Shown here: positions 56,386 to 64,000 of the stretch, piece by piece | Layout of the letters: every line of letters begins with the position of its first letter | Numbering within the stretch: the stretch's first letter is position 1 | From: Sedimentibacter acidaminivorans | GTDB lineage: Bacteria > Bacillota > Clostridia > Tissierellales > Sedimentibacteraceae | DNA: 64,000 bases | Reading direction: 5' to 3' | Assembly (NCBI RefSeq): GCF_017873955.1 | Contig: NZ_JAGGKS010000004.1 | Span: 124,001 to 188,000, forward strand | Notes under the pieces: model-generated | Databases searched by the model: none | What the model was told of the DNA's origin: nothing | What the model saw: only the letters and a program-made list of their open reading frames with translations | Position numbers and translations under genes: made by a program

Positions 56386-56940
56386 CTATATATTTATATT
56401 CATTTTTTCTAAACTATTAATAATACTGCTAGCTATGATTCCTCCAACAGCACCAGAAAAAGCAGCACTTGATAACATAATCATAACAGCTAGACCAGGA
56501 AGTCTAAAGAACATTATGTTAGATATAAATGTTCCTAATATATTAGCAAACATACATCCAAAAACATAATGCAAAATATTGTAATTTTTATTTTTAGCAA
56601 GCATAAACACTAGGTCAACACAAAAACCTGGTAATGTATATGATACAATTGACATAATTCCATGAGACCCCATAGCGCCAGTAGCAATTACCAATATCGC
56701 TTGCACTATGCCAATAAGTAGTCCTGTACCAAATTTTTTAACCAAACCTGCTCCTATGACAATCCACAGCATATAAAAGCCGCCTGCTATAGCACCGCCT
56801 GGTATAAACAATGGACCTGTAATAATATGTACCAATGGTACTACTATTGGTTTAGTTGCTACTCCTAAAGCTGAAACAATGGCTATAATAGTTAAATTAA
56901 AAACTGAAAAGTTATATAGTAATGTTTTTTTCTTATACAT
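56386..56940 (-). CDS. ECF transporter substrate-binding (S) component
   Basis: A 184-residue membrane protein with about six helices, short N-terminus, and the pattern LGVATKPIVVPLVHIITGP with GGFYMLW in the next helix. It resembles the YkoE/ECF-S group. The window holds all four ECF parts (S, A, A', T), so the complete transporter can be built here. The substrate is not predictable from sequence; see findings for a cofactor hypothesis. ATG start behind AAGGA. Confidence 0.82.
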   Translation of the reverse strand: MYKKKTLLYNFSVFNLTIIAIVSALGVATKPIVVPLVHIITGPLFIPGGAIAGGFYMLWIVIGAGLVKKFGTGLLIGIVQAILVIATGAMGSHGIMSIVSYTLPGFCVDLVFMLAKNKNYNILHYVFGCMFANILGTFISNIMFFRLPGLAVMIMLSSAAFSGAVGGIIASSIINSLEKMNINI

Positions 56941-56977
56941 ATTTTTTCCTTTATAAATTTATTGATTAATTATAAGA

Positions 56978-57478
56978 TTATTCTATGATTATTTCACCCA
57001 CATGTTTGCACCAACGCTGGCTAAAAGGATCACGCCTTATAACAATTTGATAAGGTCCACTTCCACCTTGCTTTTGTGATTTTAAATATTCACCATCTCT
57101 TTTTAAAACTAAATAAACATTTTTAGGTTCATAAATTTCTTCTATGTCCAATACAACCATATATCCATCTAATGCATTGAAAGTGATTTTACTTTTACCA
57201 GATAAATTAATATTTAATGAATCAAACAACTTTGTCAGCTCTATTCCTGTAAATTTGGTTTCAACTGGTTTATTTCCACTACTCCTAATAACCGAAGGAA
57301 ATTCTATCACAGAATCTAAATCAAGGATATGACCTTGTCCAACACTATAAAAAGTAGTACCATCTTGAATTTCTAATAAAAATGTTTTATTTTCATTGTT
57401 TGTACATGAAGTAATAAATATAATCATAATAAATATTGTTACAATTAATCTCTTATTTTTTAAAAGAGTTAATTTCAT
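56978..57478 (-). CDS. Lipoprotein with sulfite-oxidase-fold domain
   Basis: About 166 residues from ATG 57476-57478 (AGGTGG before it; a longer frame overlaps the previous gene). The signal peptide ends at the lipobox FITSC. The single SUOX-like domain has FTGIELTKLFDSL, NALDGYMVVLDIEEIY, KQGGSGPYQIVIRRD and the end RWCKHVGEIII. It shares the RxCK feature with the 54789-55310 protein. Likely extracytoplasmic and anchored in the membrane. Confidence 0.75.
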   Translation of the reverse strand: MKLTLLKNKRLIVTIFIMIIFITSCTNNENKTFLLEIQDGTTFYSVGQGHILDLDSVIEFPSVIRSSGNKPVETKFTGIELTKLFDSLNINLSGKSKITFNALDGYMVVLDIEEIYEPKNVYLVLKRDGEYLKSQKQGGSGPYQIVIRRDPFSQRWCKHVGEIIIE

Positions 57479-57497
57479 TTTTAATACCACCTGTACT

Positions 57498-58751
57498 TTA
57501 TTTATTTCTATCAATACCTTTGCTCACAGCATCTCTAACTGCATTAATCATACCCCTACTAGATACAGTTGCACCACTGACAGAATCTACTTTAATATTC
57601 TGTTCTTCGACTATTTCCCTGGAAATAATTTTAAATACTTCCTCATAATATCCCGAAGTTTCACTATGTTTGTCTACAAATATTTTATTTATTTTATTGT
57701 CGCTTACATATATCTCAATAATTATTTTACCGCCAAAACCCATACTCTCTCCAATGTATGTCCCATTTTCAATTGTACCTATTTGTTCTATTATATTGTT
57801 ATTTCTACTTAATGGTACAATGGGTAAAATAAAATAAATTCCAAGTAATATAATCATACTTATTATTACATATGATATGCTTTTAATTGTTTTACCTGCA
57901 AATTTTATTGTGTACCCTTCCCCTCCTTTGAAACACTTTGAATTTGTGCATTCTAAACAATTTATGCACTCTGGCGATATTTCTATATCTTTAATATTGT
58001 TAATATTTTTTGTTTGATTTATATTTTTAAAATTCGATGTATTTCCTGTTTTTTCAACATATTCTGCATTATCTATATTCACAGGACAATCGCTTATACA
58101 CTTATTACATTCTTTGCAACCTGTACTACTAACTATCTTCAATGGGCCAATTGCATAAAATAATGCTTGTACTGCGCCAAGAGGGCAAAAGAATCTACAA
58201 AAAATCCGCTTTACAAATAGTGATAAAATTATAATAAGAAATAATATCCAAGTACCCCTGATAAATTTAAATCCCATAAAAATATTCAAATAAGCTATCC
58301 AAGGTGAATAAACTGATACAACCATACCCATTTTTAAGATACTTAACACTAATACAAAAATTAGTATTAAGTATTTAATAATTTCAGGATTAAAATGTCT
58401 GCTTCTGCCCAAATGAATTTCTTTAATATTTAATTTTTTACCTATATACTTAAAAAAATCCTGCAACGCACCAATTGGACAAATGTATCCGCAGAAAAAT
58501 CTACCCATCAATAGAGATGTACTTAAGATGGCAATTGTCAAAGCAATACTTTTGCTTATTCCCCGAAATCGGTAGGATATATCTATAAACGCTGATTTTA
58601 AAGCACTCCAACCTCCATATGGATTCATATCACCTACAGATAAAATTTTCATGCTTATAATATCTCTTATATACAAATAATATATAAAACAAATTGCAAT
58701 TACTGCTAGCGTTATTGTAATTTGAATAACATTACGAAGTTTTAGCTTCAT
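57498..58751 (-). CDS. NapH/NosR-like polyferredoxin membrane protein with C-terminal FMN-binding domain
   Basis: About 417 residues from ATG 58749-58751. About five helices, with two FCGYICPIGALQDFFKYI/CRFFCPLGAVQALFYAI segments (NapH-type) and ferredoxin motifs CKECNKCISDCPVNI and CINCLECTNSKCF. The last about 90 residues form an FMN-binding domain with the flavinylation motif DSVSGATVSSRG. ApbE is not in this window. It probably passes electrons across the membrane to an outside acceptor. Its start overlaps the previous gene by 20 bases. Confidence 0.88.
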   Translation of the reverse strand: MKLKLRNVIQITITLAVIAICFIYYLYIRDIISMKILSVGDMNPYGGWSALKSAFIDISYRFRGISKSIALTIAILSTSLLMGRFFCGYICPIGALQDFFKYIGKKLNIKEIHLGRSRHFNPEIIKYLILIFVLVLSILKMGMVVSVYSPWIAYLNIFMGFKFIRGTWILFLIIILSLFVKRIFCRFFCPLGAVQALFYAIGPLKIVSSTGCKECNKCISDCPVNIDNAEYVEKTGNTSNFKNINQTKNINNIKDIEISPECINCLECTNSKCFKGGEGYTIKFAGKTIKSISYVIISMIILLGIYFILPIVPLSRNNNIIEQIGTIENGTYIGESMGFGGKIIIEIYVSDNKINKIFVDKHSETSGYYEEVFKIISREIVEEQNIKVDSVSGATVSSRGMINAVRDAVSKGIDRNK

Positions 58752-60324
58752 TACACTCAATCCTCAATAAATCTTTTAACACTTCCTCAGTGCCATTAAA
58801 CAATATTACTTGATTGTTGTTATTTATTATATAGCATTTTAACAATTCATCTAAAGAAAGTACACTCTTTACTCCATCTAGATTAACTGCTGTAAATTTA
58901 CTATTATCATCCCATCTCATCCCAGCTGTCAACAGAACATCCTCTAATAGCAAACCTTCTGATCCATTGATATCTTTGGTTCTTACTACTTCTTTCATTT
59001 TATCAGGGAAAATTACGGCGTCCTTTGTTGTAGAAAAATGGCTCATTTTTTTTACATTCATACCAAGCTTAAAGTTTGGTGCTATATTCATAGGAGCATT
59101 TTCACCTTCAACTTTTATAAAATACCTTTGTCTAACCAAAGATATAGTTTCGTTTTTAATTAATCCATCTTCTGAAACCATAGTAAAAAAACCTTTTAAA
59201 TCAACTGAATCAAATTTATTAAGAATTTTACCTACTTCTATAGATTTGTCTTTGCTTCCATAATATTCATAATAATACGGTTCGATATCTCTTGTCAACG
59301 CATCAAACATATATACTTTATTTATTTGTTTTGGAGAAACTTCTAAATATAAATCTATATTGGAAACCATCTTAACCCAATATGGACCCATTTCGTTTGG
59401 AATAACAACTCTTATAGGTTTCTCATCCTTCTTAATTTCCTTACCATCAAATTTCCACCCAAGAATTACTTGATTTGCATCAAGTTTTTCCTTATCCACC
59501 ATTGTGTAATATCCATCTCTACCGTTTATCCCAATTCCTTGATAATCACCTAATTCTATTCCTTCTTTTTGTAGAACTTCACTAAGAGTTGGACCTTGCA
59601 CATGCATATTTGTTTTTGTACCAGTGGTATTAATTAAAATTACATCTTCTTCAATTTGTTCGTATTCTTTAAGATCATCTGAATTTAACCTAACTGTTCC
59701 ACCTTCCCAATTAATAGAAAAACTGTTTTCATCCTTTTGCCACATTTCTTGTGAAACAACATCTGAAACTTTTTCCATTTCCACATTATTATTAAGATAT
59801 TGATATGCTCCAATTGCAGAATTAACACCATTTACAACTGCTTGGGAACTAACAGTTGCTCCTGTGACTTGTATTATATCCTCAGGTTTTTCTTTGTCTA
59901 ATACAACTAGATTTAAATATTTATTTAAACCCATATTTATAAATCTCTCTAAAAACCAATCACTTTCAATATGTTCAGCATAATCTAAAGCTTCTACATG
60001 TGAAAGTATTTTTATTCCCTTCAATGTATCCTTGTCAATATCCATTGCTGCTAATAACTCTATTGGACCATTATATCCTACGCTACTAACGATATATGCT
60101 GATATTTTCCCGTCTACTTCATAGGCTCTTTTAACAGCGGGAAAATTTAGAGATATAAACAAATTGTCACTTGTGTTTTTTATGAGCTTTATTTCCTTCG
60201 CATTCGGATAAAATGCTTTTACCTGCAATTTTTCTTGTTTTCCTTCATCATTGAAAAAAAACAAAACTCCAATAACAGCCACTATAATTATAATTAAACC
60301 TAAGTAAACTTTCTTATTTTTCAT
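58732..60324 (-). CDS. Extracytoplasmic FMN-binding/SUOX-like two-domain protein
   Basis: A 530-residue protein with one N-terminal helix (residues 5-24). Residues about 40-170 are an FMN-binding domain with the flavinylation motif VTGATVSSQA. Residues about 195-330 form a SUOX-like domain (GPTLSEVLQKEG, GRDGYYTMVDKEKL, PNEMGPYWVKMVSNIDL). Residues 370-530 seem to be a second, degenerate copy (LLLEDVLLTAGM, SVLSLDELL). It overlaps the polyferredoxin gene, so they likely work as a pair. Confidence 0.78.
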   Translation of the reverse strand: MKNKKVYLGLIIIIVAVIGVLFFFNDEGKQEKLQVKAFYPNAKEIKLIKNTSDNLFISLNFPAVKRAYEVDGKISAYIVSSVGYNGPIELLAAMDIDKDTLKGIKILSHVEALDYAEHIESDWFLERFINMGLNKYLNLVVLDKEKPEDIIQVTGATVSSQAVVNGVNSAIGAYQYLNNNVEMEKVSDVVSQEMWQKDENSFSINWEGGTVRLNSDDLKEYEQIEEDVILINTTGTKTNMHVQGPTLSEVLQKEGIELGDYQGIGINGRDGYYTMVDKEKLDANQVILGWKFDGKEIKKDEKPIRVVIPNEMGPYWVKMVSNIDLYLEVSPKQINKVYMFDALTRDIEPYYYEYYGSKDKSIEVGKILNKFDSVDLKGFFTMVSEDGLIKNETISLVRQRYFIKVEGENAPMNIAPNFKLGMNVKKMSHFSTTKDAVIFPDKMKEVVRTKDINGSEGLLLEDVLLTAGMRWDDNSKFTAVNLDGVKSVLSLDELLKCYIINNNNQVILFNGTEEVLKDLLRIECNEAKTS

Positions 60325-60343
60325 AGCATACCTCTATATTTTT

Positions 60344-61267
60344 TTATTCTATAATTATTTTACTTATATTTGAAACCCACTGAGGTTTATTTACATCTCC
60401 TGCTTCCTTTTGTCCTACCACTAATTTAAATGGGGCACCTTCTGAATCATCGTATTCTACATTATTTTCTTCCCATGCAATTATCATAGGATAAAGCATG
60501 TTTTCATTTTGTTCATCTATATAATCCTGTTTTTTTACTTGTTCTAAAGTAAACACCATTTTATAGCCATCTTCTGCTTGAATAGTTACACTTGTTGCAT
60601 CTTCAGATATTTCAGCCTTTTGCTCTAATAAATTCCAAAGCTTTGCACCTTTAAAATGAAAATATGCTTTTGTACCAAAGCTATTTAAAGCAAAAAAATC
60701 TGCTTCGAAAATTATATCATCCATTGATTTTAAATCTTTTACAGATAATTGTATTTCATTTTTTACATTACCTTCAACACTAAATGAGACATCATTATTT
60801 TGTTTCTCATCTTTATCATCTTTTGTTATGCCTTCATCTTCTTCGTTTGTTTTTAAATCTTGTTCTTCCTGATTTATTTCTTGGTTTATAATATTATCTT
60901 TTTCATTGTTATTTGTACTTACTATTTCTTCTGTTATGTTGTTTTCAACGCTATTTGTATCACTTGTTGTTTGTTGTATCTTAGATTCTATGTTTTTATC
61001 AACTTCACTATTTTCAATTGCTTCATCTTCTTGCTTTTTTTCATCTGTCTTTAAGGTATCATCTGTTATTTCCTTTTCTGTTTCTGCTTGGTTTAATTTG
61101 CCCATTTGAATTTCATTTGCTGATTCTAATTCTTTTTCCTCATTAGTTGTATTTTCTTCTGAAGCATTAGGAACTTCTAAAGTTTCAACATTATTTTTAG
61201 GGGCACACCCTGAAATTACAATTAAAGTTATTAAAAATATAACAGCTAGTTTATTTAATATATTCAT
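60344..61267 (-). CDS. Lipoprotein with Glu/Asn-rich linker and SUOX-like domain
   Basis: A 307-residue lipoprotein (lipobox VISGC). Residues about 28-165 are a low-complexity acidic linker rich in Glu, Asn, Asp and Thr, suited to span the cell wall. The final about 140 residues are a SUOX-like domain (AKLWNLLEQKAEI, QAEDGYKMVFTLEQVKK, DSEGAPFKLVVGQ, and QWVSNISKIII). ATG start behind GGGAGGA. Confidence 0.75.
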   Translation of the reverse strand: MNILNKLAVIFLITLIVISGCAPKNNVETLEVPNASEENTTNEEKELESANEIQMGKLNQAETEKEITDDTLKTDEKKQEDEAIENSEVDKNIESKIQQTTSDTNSVENNITEEIVSTNNNEKDNIINQEINQEEQDLKTNEEDEGITKDDKDEKQNNDVSFSVEGNVKNEIQLSVKDLKSMDDIIFEADFFALNSFGTKAYFHFKGAKLWNLLEQKAEISEDATSVTIQAEDGYKMVFTLEQVKKQDYIDEQNENMLYPMIIAWEENNVEYDDSEGAPFKLVVGQKEAGDVNKPQWVSNISKIIIE

Positions 61268-61350
61268 ATTTTCCTCCCACTAAGGAATTTTACAACTTAA
61301 TTCAATAGGAGAATTGTTGATTCTCCTATTGAATATTAATTCTTTTAATA

Positions 61351-64000
61351 TTAAAATAATCTAAATAGCATAACAACCATTGTTGACACTTTATTTATAC
61401 TTTCTTTTATACAATTAAATTTAATATCTTCTAATGTTTTCGCTTCTTTAAGTACTGCCAAACCACCATTAGATCCAATTACTGTTTCGCCATCAACTTC
61501 TTTTAAATAATAAATGTTATCCCATTTCTTATTAGGAAAAACTGTTGTTGAGTTATATTTTTCAACAATTTCTCCGGGTTTATTACAAACTAATACTCCA
61601 CTTAATTTTGTTGCAACATATAGTTTCCCATCCTTAGATACATGAACAAGTCTTATATCATCATCAGTGCTAATTCCTGGATAAATTTGCTCTGCTGTAT
61701 AAACTGTTCTAACGCCATCTAATACATAATCTACTTCTCCATGTCCTTGTCCAGTGTAGTTTCCAGACCTAGTTACCCAAACTCCTCCTTTATCATCAAT
61801 TGAGATACTTCTAACCCAATTTCCTCCATAGCTTTTGTTCTCAAAGTTTGTGTAAGTAGTAATTTTACCATCTACATCTATATGTTGATATGCACCTTTA
61901 CATACCATATCTGTGCCTTCACCGTTTGCTTCAACAAAAAATCCTAACCATACTCCGCCTTTTCCATCTAACTCAATAGCATCTATTGAATCTAACAAAA
62001 GTCCAGTTGTCTTATCATATATGGTCCAATTTTCATCTTTATCCACATGTACTGCTCCAATTCCTGTTCCTATCCACAATCCTCCATTGCCATCAAGCTC
62101 TATTTCTTGAACAAAATCTGAAGGCAATTTGGAATTATTAGTATTAATTAAATTCCAATTATTATCTTTTTTAACCAATATACCTTTTGGAGTTTCAGGT
62201 CCGCCTATAGCCATCCATAGTTCACCGTTTTCTCTTTGAACTATAGCATAAGATGTGTCAACTTTAACATTTTCACCTTTTTCTGTAATTATTTCTTTGT
62301 ATAAATTCCACTCACCTTTTGGACTTCTAACAGAAACACCACCATTGTTTGTACCAATCCACATATTGCCTTGTGAGTCATACTCCATACTTCTCACACT
62401 AGCCTCTGGGAGCTCTTTACCTGTATCATTTCTAAATGTAACCCATATTTTATTTAAAGTAGAATTTAAAGAAACATCCTGTTCTTTTTCTTGTTCACCA
62501 AAAGTTAAATCTTTTACATCTTTAATATCTGGTGCTTCATAATCTCCAGTTCCAACTACAATACAATCTGCCCACTTAACCCACATTGATTTGTTTTCTT
62601 CAATTATAAGTCTCAATGGTCCATGTGCGTTATTATTTGCATATCCTATATCTCCTTCATTTCCTACAAGAGGGTAACCATCTACAGCATATGCCAAAAT
62701 TATGTCCTTTATTTTTCCCTGTGAATTTGTAACTCCATTCACAACTTGTTCATTGCTTTTTAATATTTGATTGTAATTAACCCCACTAAAAATCCTAATA
62801 CTAGGTACATCAACCTCATCTTTAACGCCTACAACCTTTGATATGATAGCCCACAAATTTATTCCTTCAAATTCATGGATTCCATCACCTGTATACACAT
62901 CTCTTAGAGCATACTCTGTTATAGCTTCCACTTGACCTAAAGTGAATGTCATTGGTTCTTTTACTTGAGAACCAGTAACTCTTAAAACAGGCATATCTTT
63001 GTAAGTTTCATATACTCCTTGATTGTGTTTCCAACTTGAATTTTCATCTACTTGTATCTGAGTTTTTTCACCACCAGCAGTTGTCTCTGTACCTTCTACT
63101 TCATTATTTAATGCTTTTCCTTCACCTATAATTATTTCTTTGACAAATTGAACTTGATTAGATCCATTTGTATGTTGATAATTTGTTTTTCCAAAAATTA
63201 TTCTTAGTGGACCACCATCATTTCCAATACCTGCATTATATCCAGCATCATTAGGACGTGTAACATAAGGGTATCCGTTAAATCCATACGCTACTAATAC
63301 AGGTGCACCAGTATATAATGGTTTAACATCCTTGCCATTAAATTCTCCATCGCCTTTATCATATACACTTTTTTCGTAGTAACCATACAATGAATCATCT
63401 TTGATTTCTTTGATTGTCATCGGCGGAAAATTATAATTATCGGCTGCTATAATTTGAACCTTTGTATTGTCATTTATTTTTGGGTTCATGCCTGCTTTTA
63501 AAAGCAGATCCCACAATGGTACTCCCTTGTATGTATTGTAATACCAAAAATACTCACTGTTTGATAAGCTATATTCTTTTGATATCTGTAAGTTTTTCAT
63601 AGCTTCTATGTCTGATACTTTATACCTTACTTCTTTACCTATTCCATCCCCATGTATAACTAATTCATAGCTCTTATACTTTGAATCGTTATAAGGAGCA
63701 TATGAGTGTTCGAAGATATTTTTCGCATCACGCTCTTCTATATAAATATATGCTACATTTGAAAATTCTTTTGCTATAGACTCTTGTTGTTCTGTTACTA
63801 GCTTAAAGCAACCATTATCATTATATTTTTCATCCTTATATCCAACATCGCTATCTAAAAAAACAAGGGGAACTTCATTTATACCATATGCAACCATATA
63901 TTTTTCTGCATCTTTTATAGGACATGTAAGAATTGTTTTTCTTGATTTATCCTTAAAAATAATATTCCCTGCATTGTCTTTTGCTTTTACAAAATTATCA
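61351..64000 (-). CDS. Large extracellular protein with tandem SUOX-like domains and two-component-type beta-propeller (partial, N-terminus off window)
   Basis: Open frame from the right edge to 61351, at least 882 residues. Three SUOX-like domain copies can be seen, the first cut by the edge; the second begins near YELVIHGDGIGKEVRYKVSD, the third near VLRVTGSQVKEPMTF. Each has a GPLRLI/GPLRII turn and a WV-type end. A propeller of about seven GxxWIGT/GGVWVG-type repeats then runs to the C-terminus, like the sensor propellers of hybrid two-component systems, but no kinase follows. An internal ATG at 63895-63897 is not the true start, since the frame stays open beyond it. First gene of the operon in view. 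Confidence 0.8.
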   Translation of the reverse strand, partial: DNFVKAKDNAGNIIFKDKSRKTILTCPIKDAEKYMVAYGINEVPLVFLDSDVGYKDEKYNDNGCFKLVTEQQESIAKEFSNVAYIYIEERDAKNIFEHSYAPYNDSKYKSYELVIHGDGIGKEVRYKVSDIEAMKNLQISKEYSLSNSEYFWYYNTYKGVPLWDLLLKAGMNPKINDNTKVQIIAADNYNFPPMTIKEIKDDSLYGYYEKSVYDKGDGEFNGKDVKPLYTGAPVLVAYGFNGYPYVTRPNDAGYNAGIGNDGGPLRIIFGKTNYQHTNGSNQVQFVKEIIIGEGKALNNEVEGTETTAGGEKTQIQVDENSSWKHNQGVYETYKDMPVLRVTGSQVKEPMTFTLGQVEAITEYALRDVYTGDGIHEFEGINLWAIISKVVGVKDEVDVPSIRIFSGVNYNQILKSNEQVVNGVTNSQGKIKDIILAYAVDGYPLVGNEGDIGYANNNAHGPLRLIIEENKSMWVKWADCIVVGTGDYEAPDIKDVKDLTFGEQEKEQDVSLNSTLNKIWVTFRNDTGKELPEASVRSMEYDSQGNMWIGTNNGGVSVRSPKGEWNLYKEIITEKGENVKVDTSYAIVQRENGELWMAIGGPETPKGILVKKDNNWNLINTNNSKLPSDFVQEIELDGNGGLWIGTGIGAVHVDKDENWTIYDKTTGLLLDSIDAIELDGKGGVWLGFFVEANGEGTDMVCKGAYQHIDVDGKITTYTNFENKSYGGNWVRSISIDDKGGVWVTRSGNYTGQGHGEVDYVLDGVRTVYTAEQIYPGISTDDDIRLVHVSKDGKLYVATKLSGVLVCNKPGEIVEKYNSTTVFPNKKWDNIYYLKEVDGETVIGSNGGLAVLKEAKTLEDIKFNCIKESINKVSTMVVMLFRLF

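Noticed and set aside
61351-63897. Start of the propeller protein at the internal ATG 63897
   Set aside because: The frame stays open to the window edge and the upstream codons continue the same SUOX-like domain, so the true start lies outside the window.

Overview
The window looks like a chromosome segment of a low-GC, anaerobic, Gram-positive bacterium of the class Clostridia. The base composition is AT-rich and most genes have a strong AGGAGG-type ribosome binding site. Clostridial or Firmicute markers are a CIRCE-controlled groESL, a T-box leader on metG, the SigI/RsgI pair, an ECF vitamin-type transporter, desulfoferrodoxin, and butyrate kinase with phosphate butyryltransferase. The genus cannot be fixed from the sequence.

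Region 1 (1-14.1 kb, minus strand) is a purine/urate-type nitrogen catabolism operon: ygeX, ygeW, ygeY, arcC, ygfK, ssnA, an NCS2 purine permease and a hydA dihydropyrimidinase-like gene that runs off the left edge. In front of it are a sigma-54 promoter and an array of TTTATCAA/TTGATAAA palindromes. A sigma-54-dependent activator gene lies next to these, so the whole operon is probably switched by that activator.

Region 2 (14.1-30.3 kb) is mostly housekeeping: an orphan ParA-type ATPase with a ComFB-domain protein, groESL, class II fructose-bisphosphate aldolase, a PQ-loop protein, a cation efflux protein, an ABC-F protein, SigI/RsgI, type III pantothenate kinase, a CYTH protein, a split ThrE-type exporter, desulfoferrodoxin and methionyl-tRNA synthetase. 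The ABC-F gene has a strong promoter, a short upstream ORF whose stop lies inside a terminator hairpin, and an alternative pairing that could act as an antiterminator.

Region 3 (30.3-51.3 kb) is a catabolic island. A long minus-strand series encodes a transporter, a crotonase-fold hydrolase that keeps the catalytic residues of 6-oxocamphor hydrolase, butyrate kinase, a beta-keto acid cleavage enzyme, phosphate acyltransferase, thiolase, a second transporter, a NuoG/GltD-type electron-transfer protein, a small iron-sulfur protein, a fumarate-reductase/ketosteroid-dehydrogenase-type flavoprotein, a third transporter and an Old Yellow Enzyme/BaiH-type reductase. Nearby are a LysR regulator, an HtpG chaperone and a short-chain dehydrogenase. 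Three promoters in this island share one architecture (ATTRTACAATCC, 13 bases, TATAAT). One of them stands in front of a 26-codon broken copy of the hydrolase gene. The gene set fits fermentation of a cyclic 1,3-diketone, as formed from resorcinol- or phloroglucinol-like compounds, by hydrolytic ring opening, thiolytic cleavage and ATP formation through acyl phosphate. The substrate is inferred, not proven.

Region 4 (51.3-64 kb, minus strand) is a tightly overlapped operon of at least 13 genes that I do not recognise as a described system. It encodes a full ECF transporter (S, A, A', T), five proteins with one or more sulfite-oxidase-fold (molybdopterin-binding-like) domains, two FMN-binding proteins with flavinylation motifs (one in a NapH/NosR-like polyferredoxin membrane protein), a membrane-anchored nucleotide-pyrophosphatase-type hydrolase, a MobB-like GTPase and a small kinase-like protein. 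The combination suggests either scavenging of a pterin or dinucleotide cofactor, or an extracytoplasmic flavin-driven redox system. The first gene runs off the right edge.
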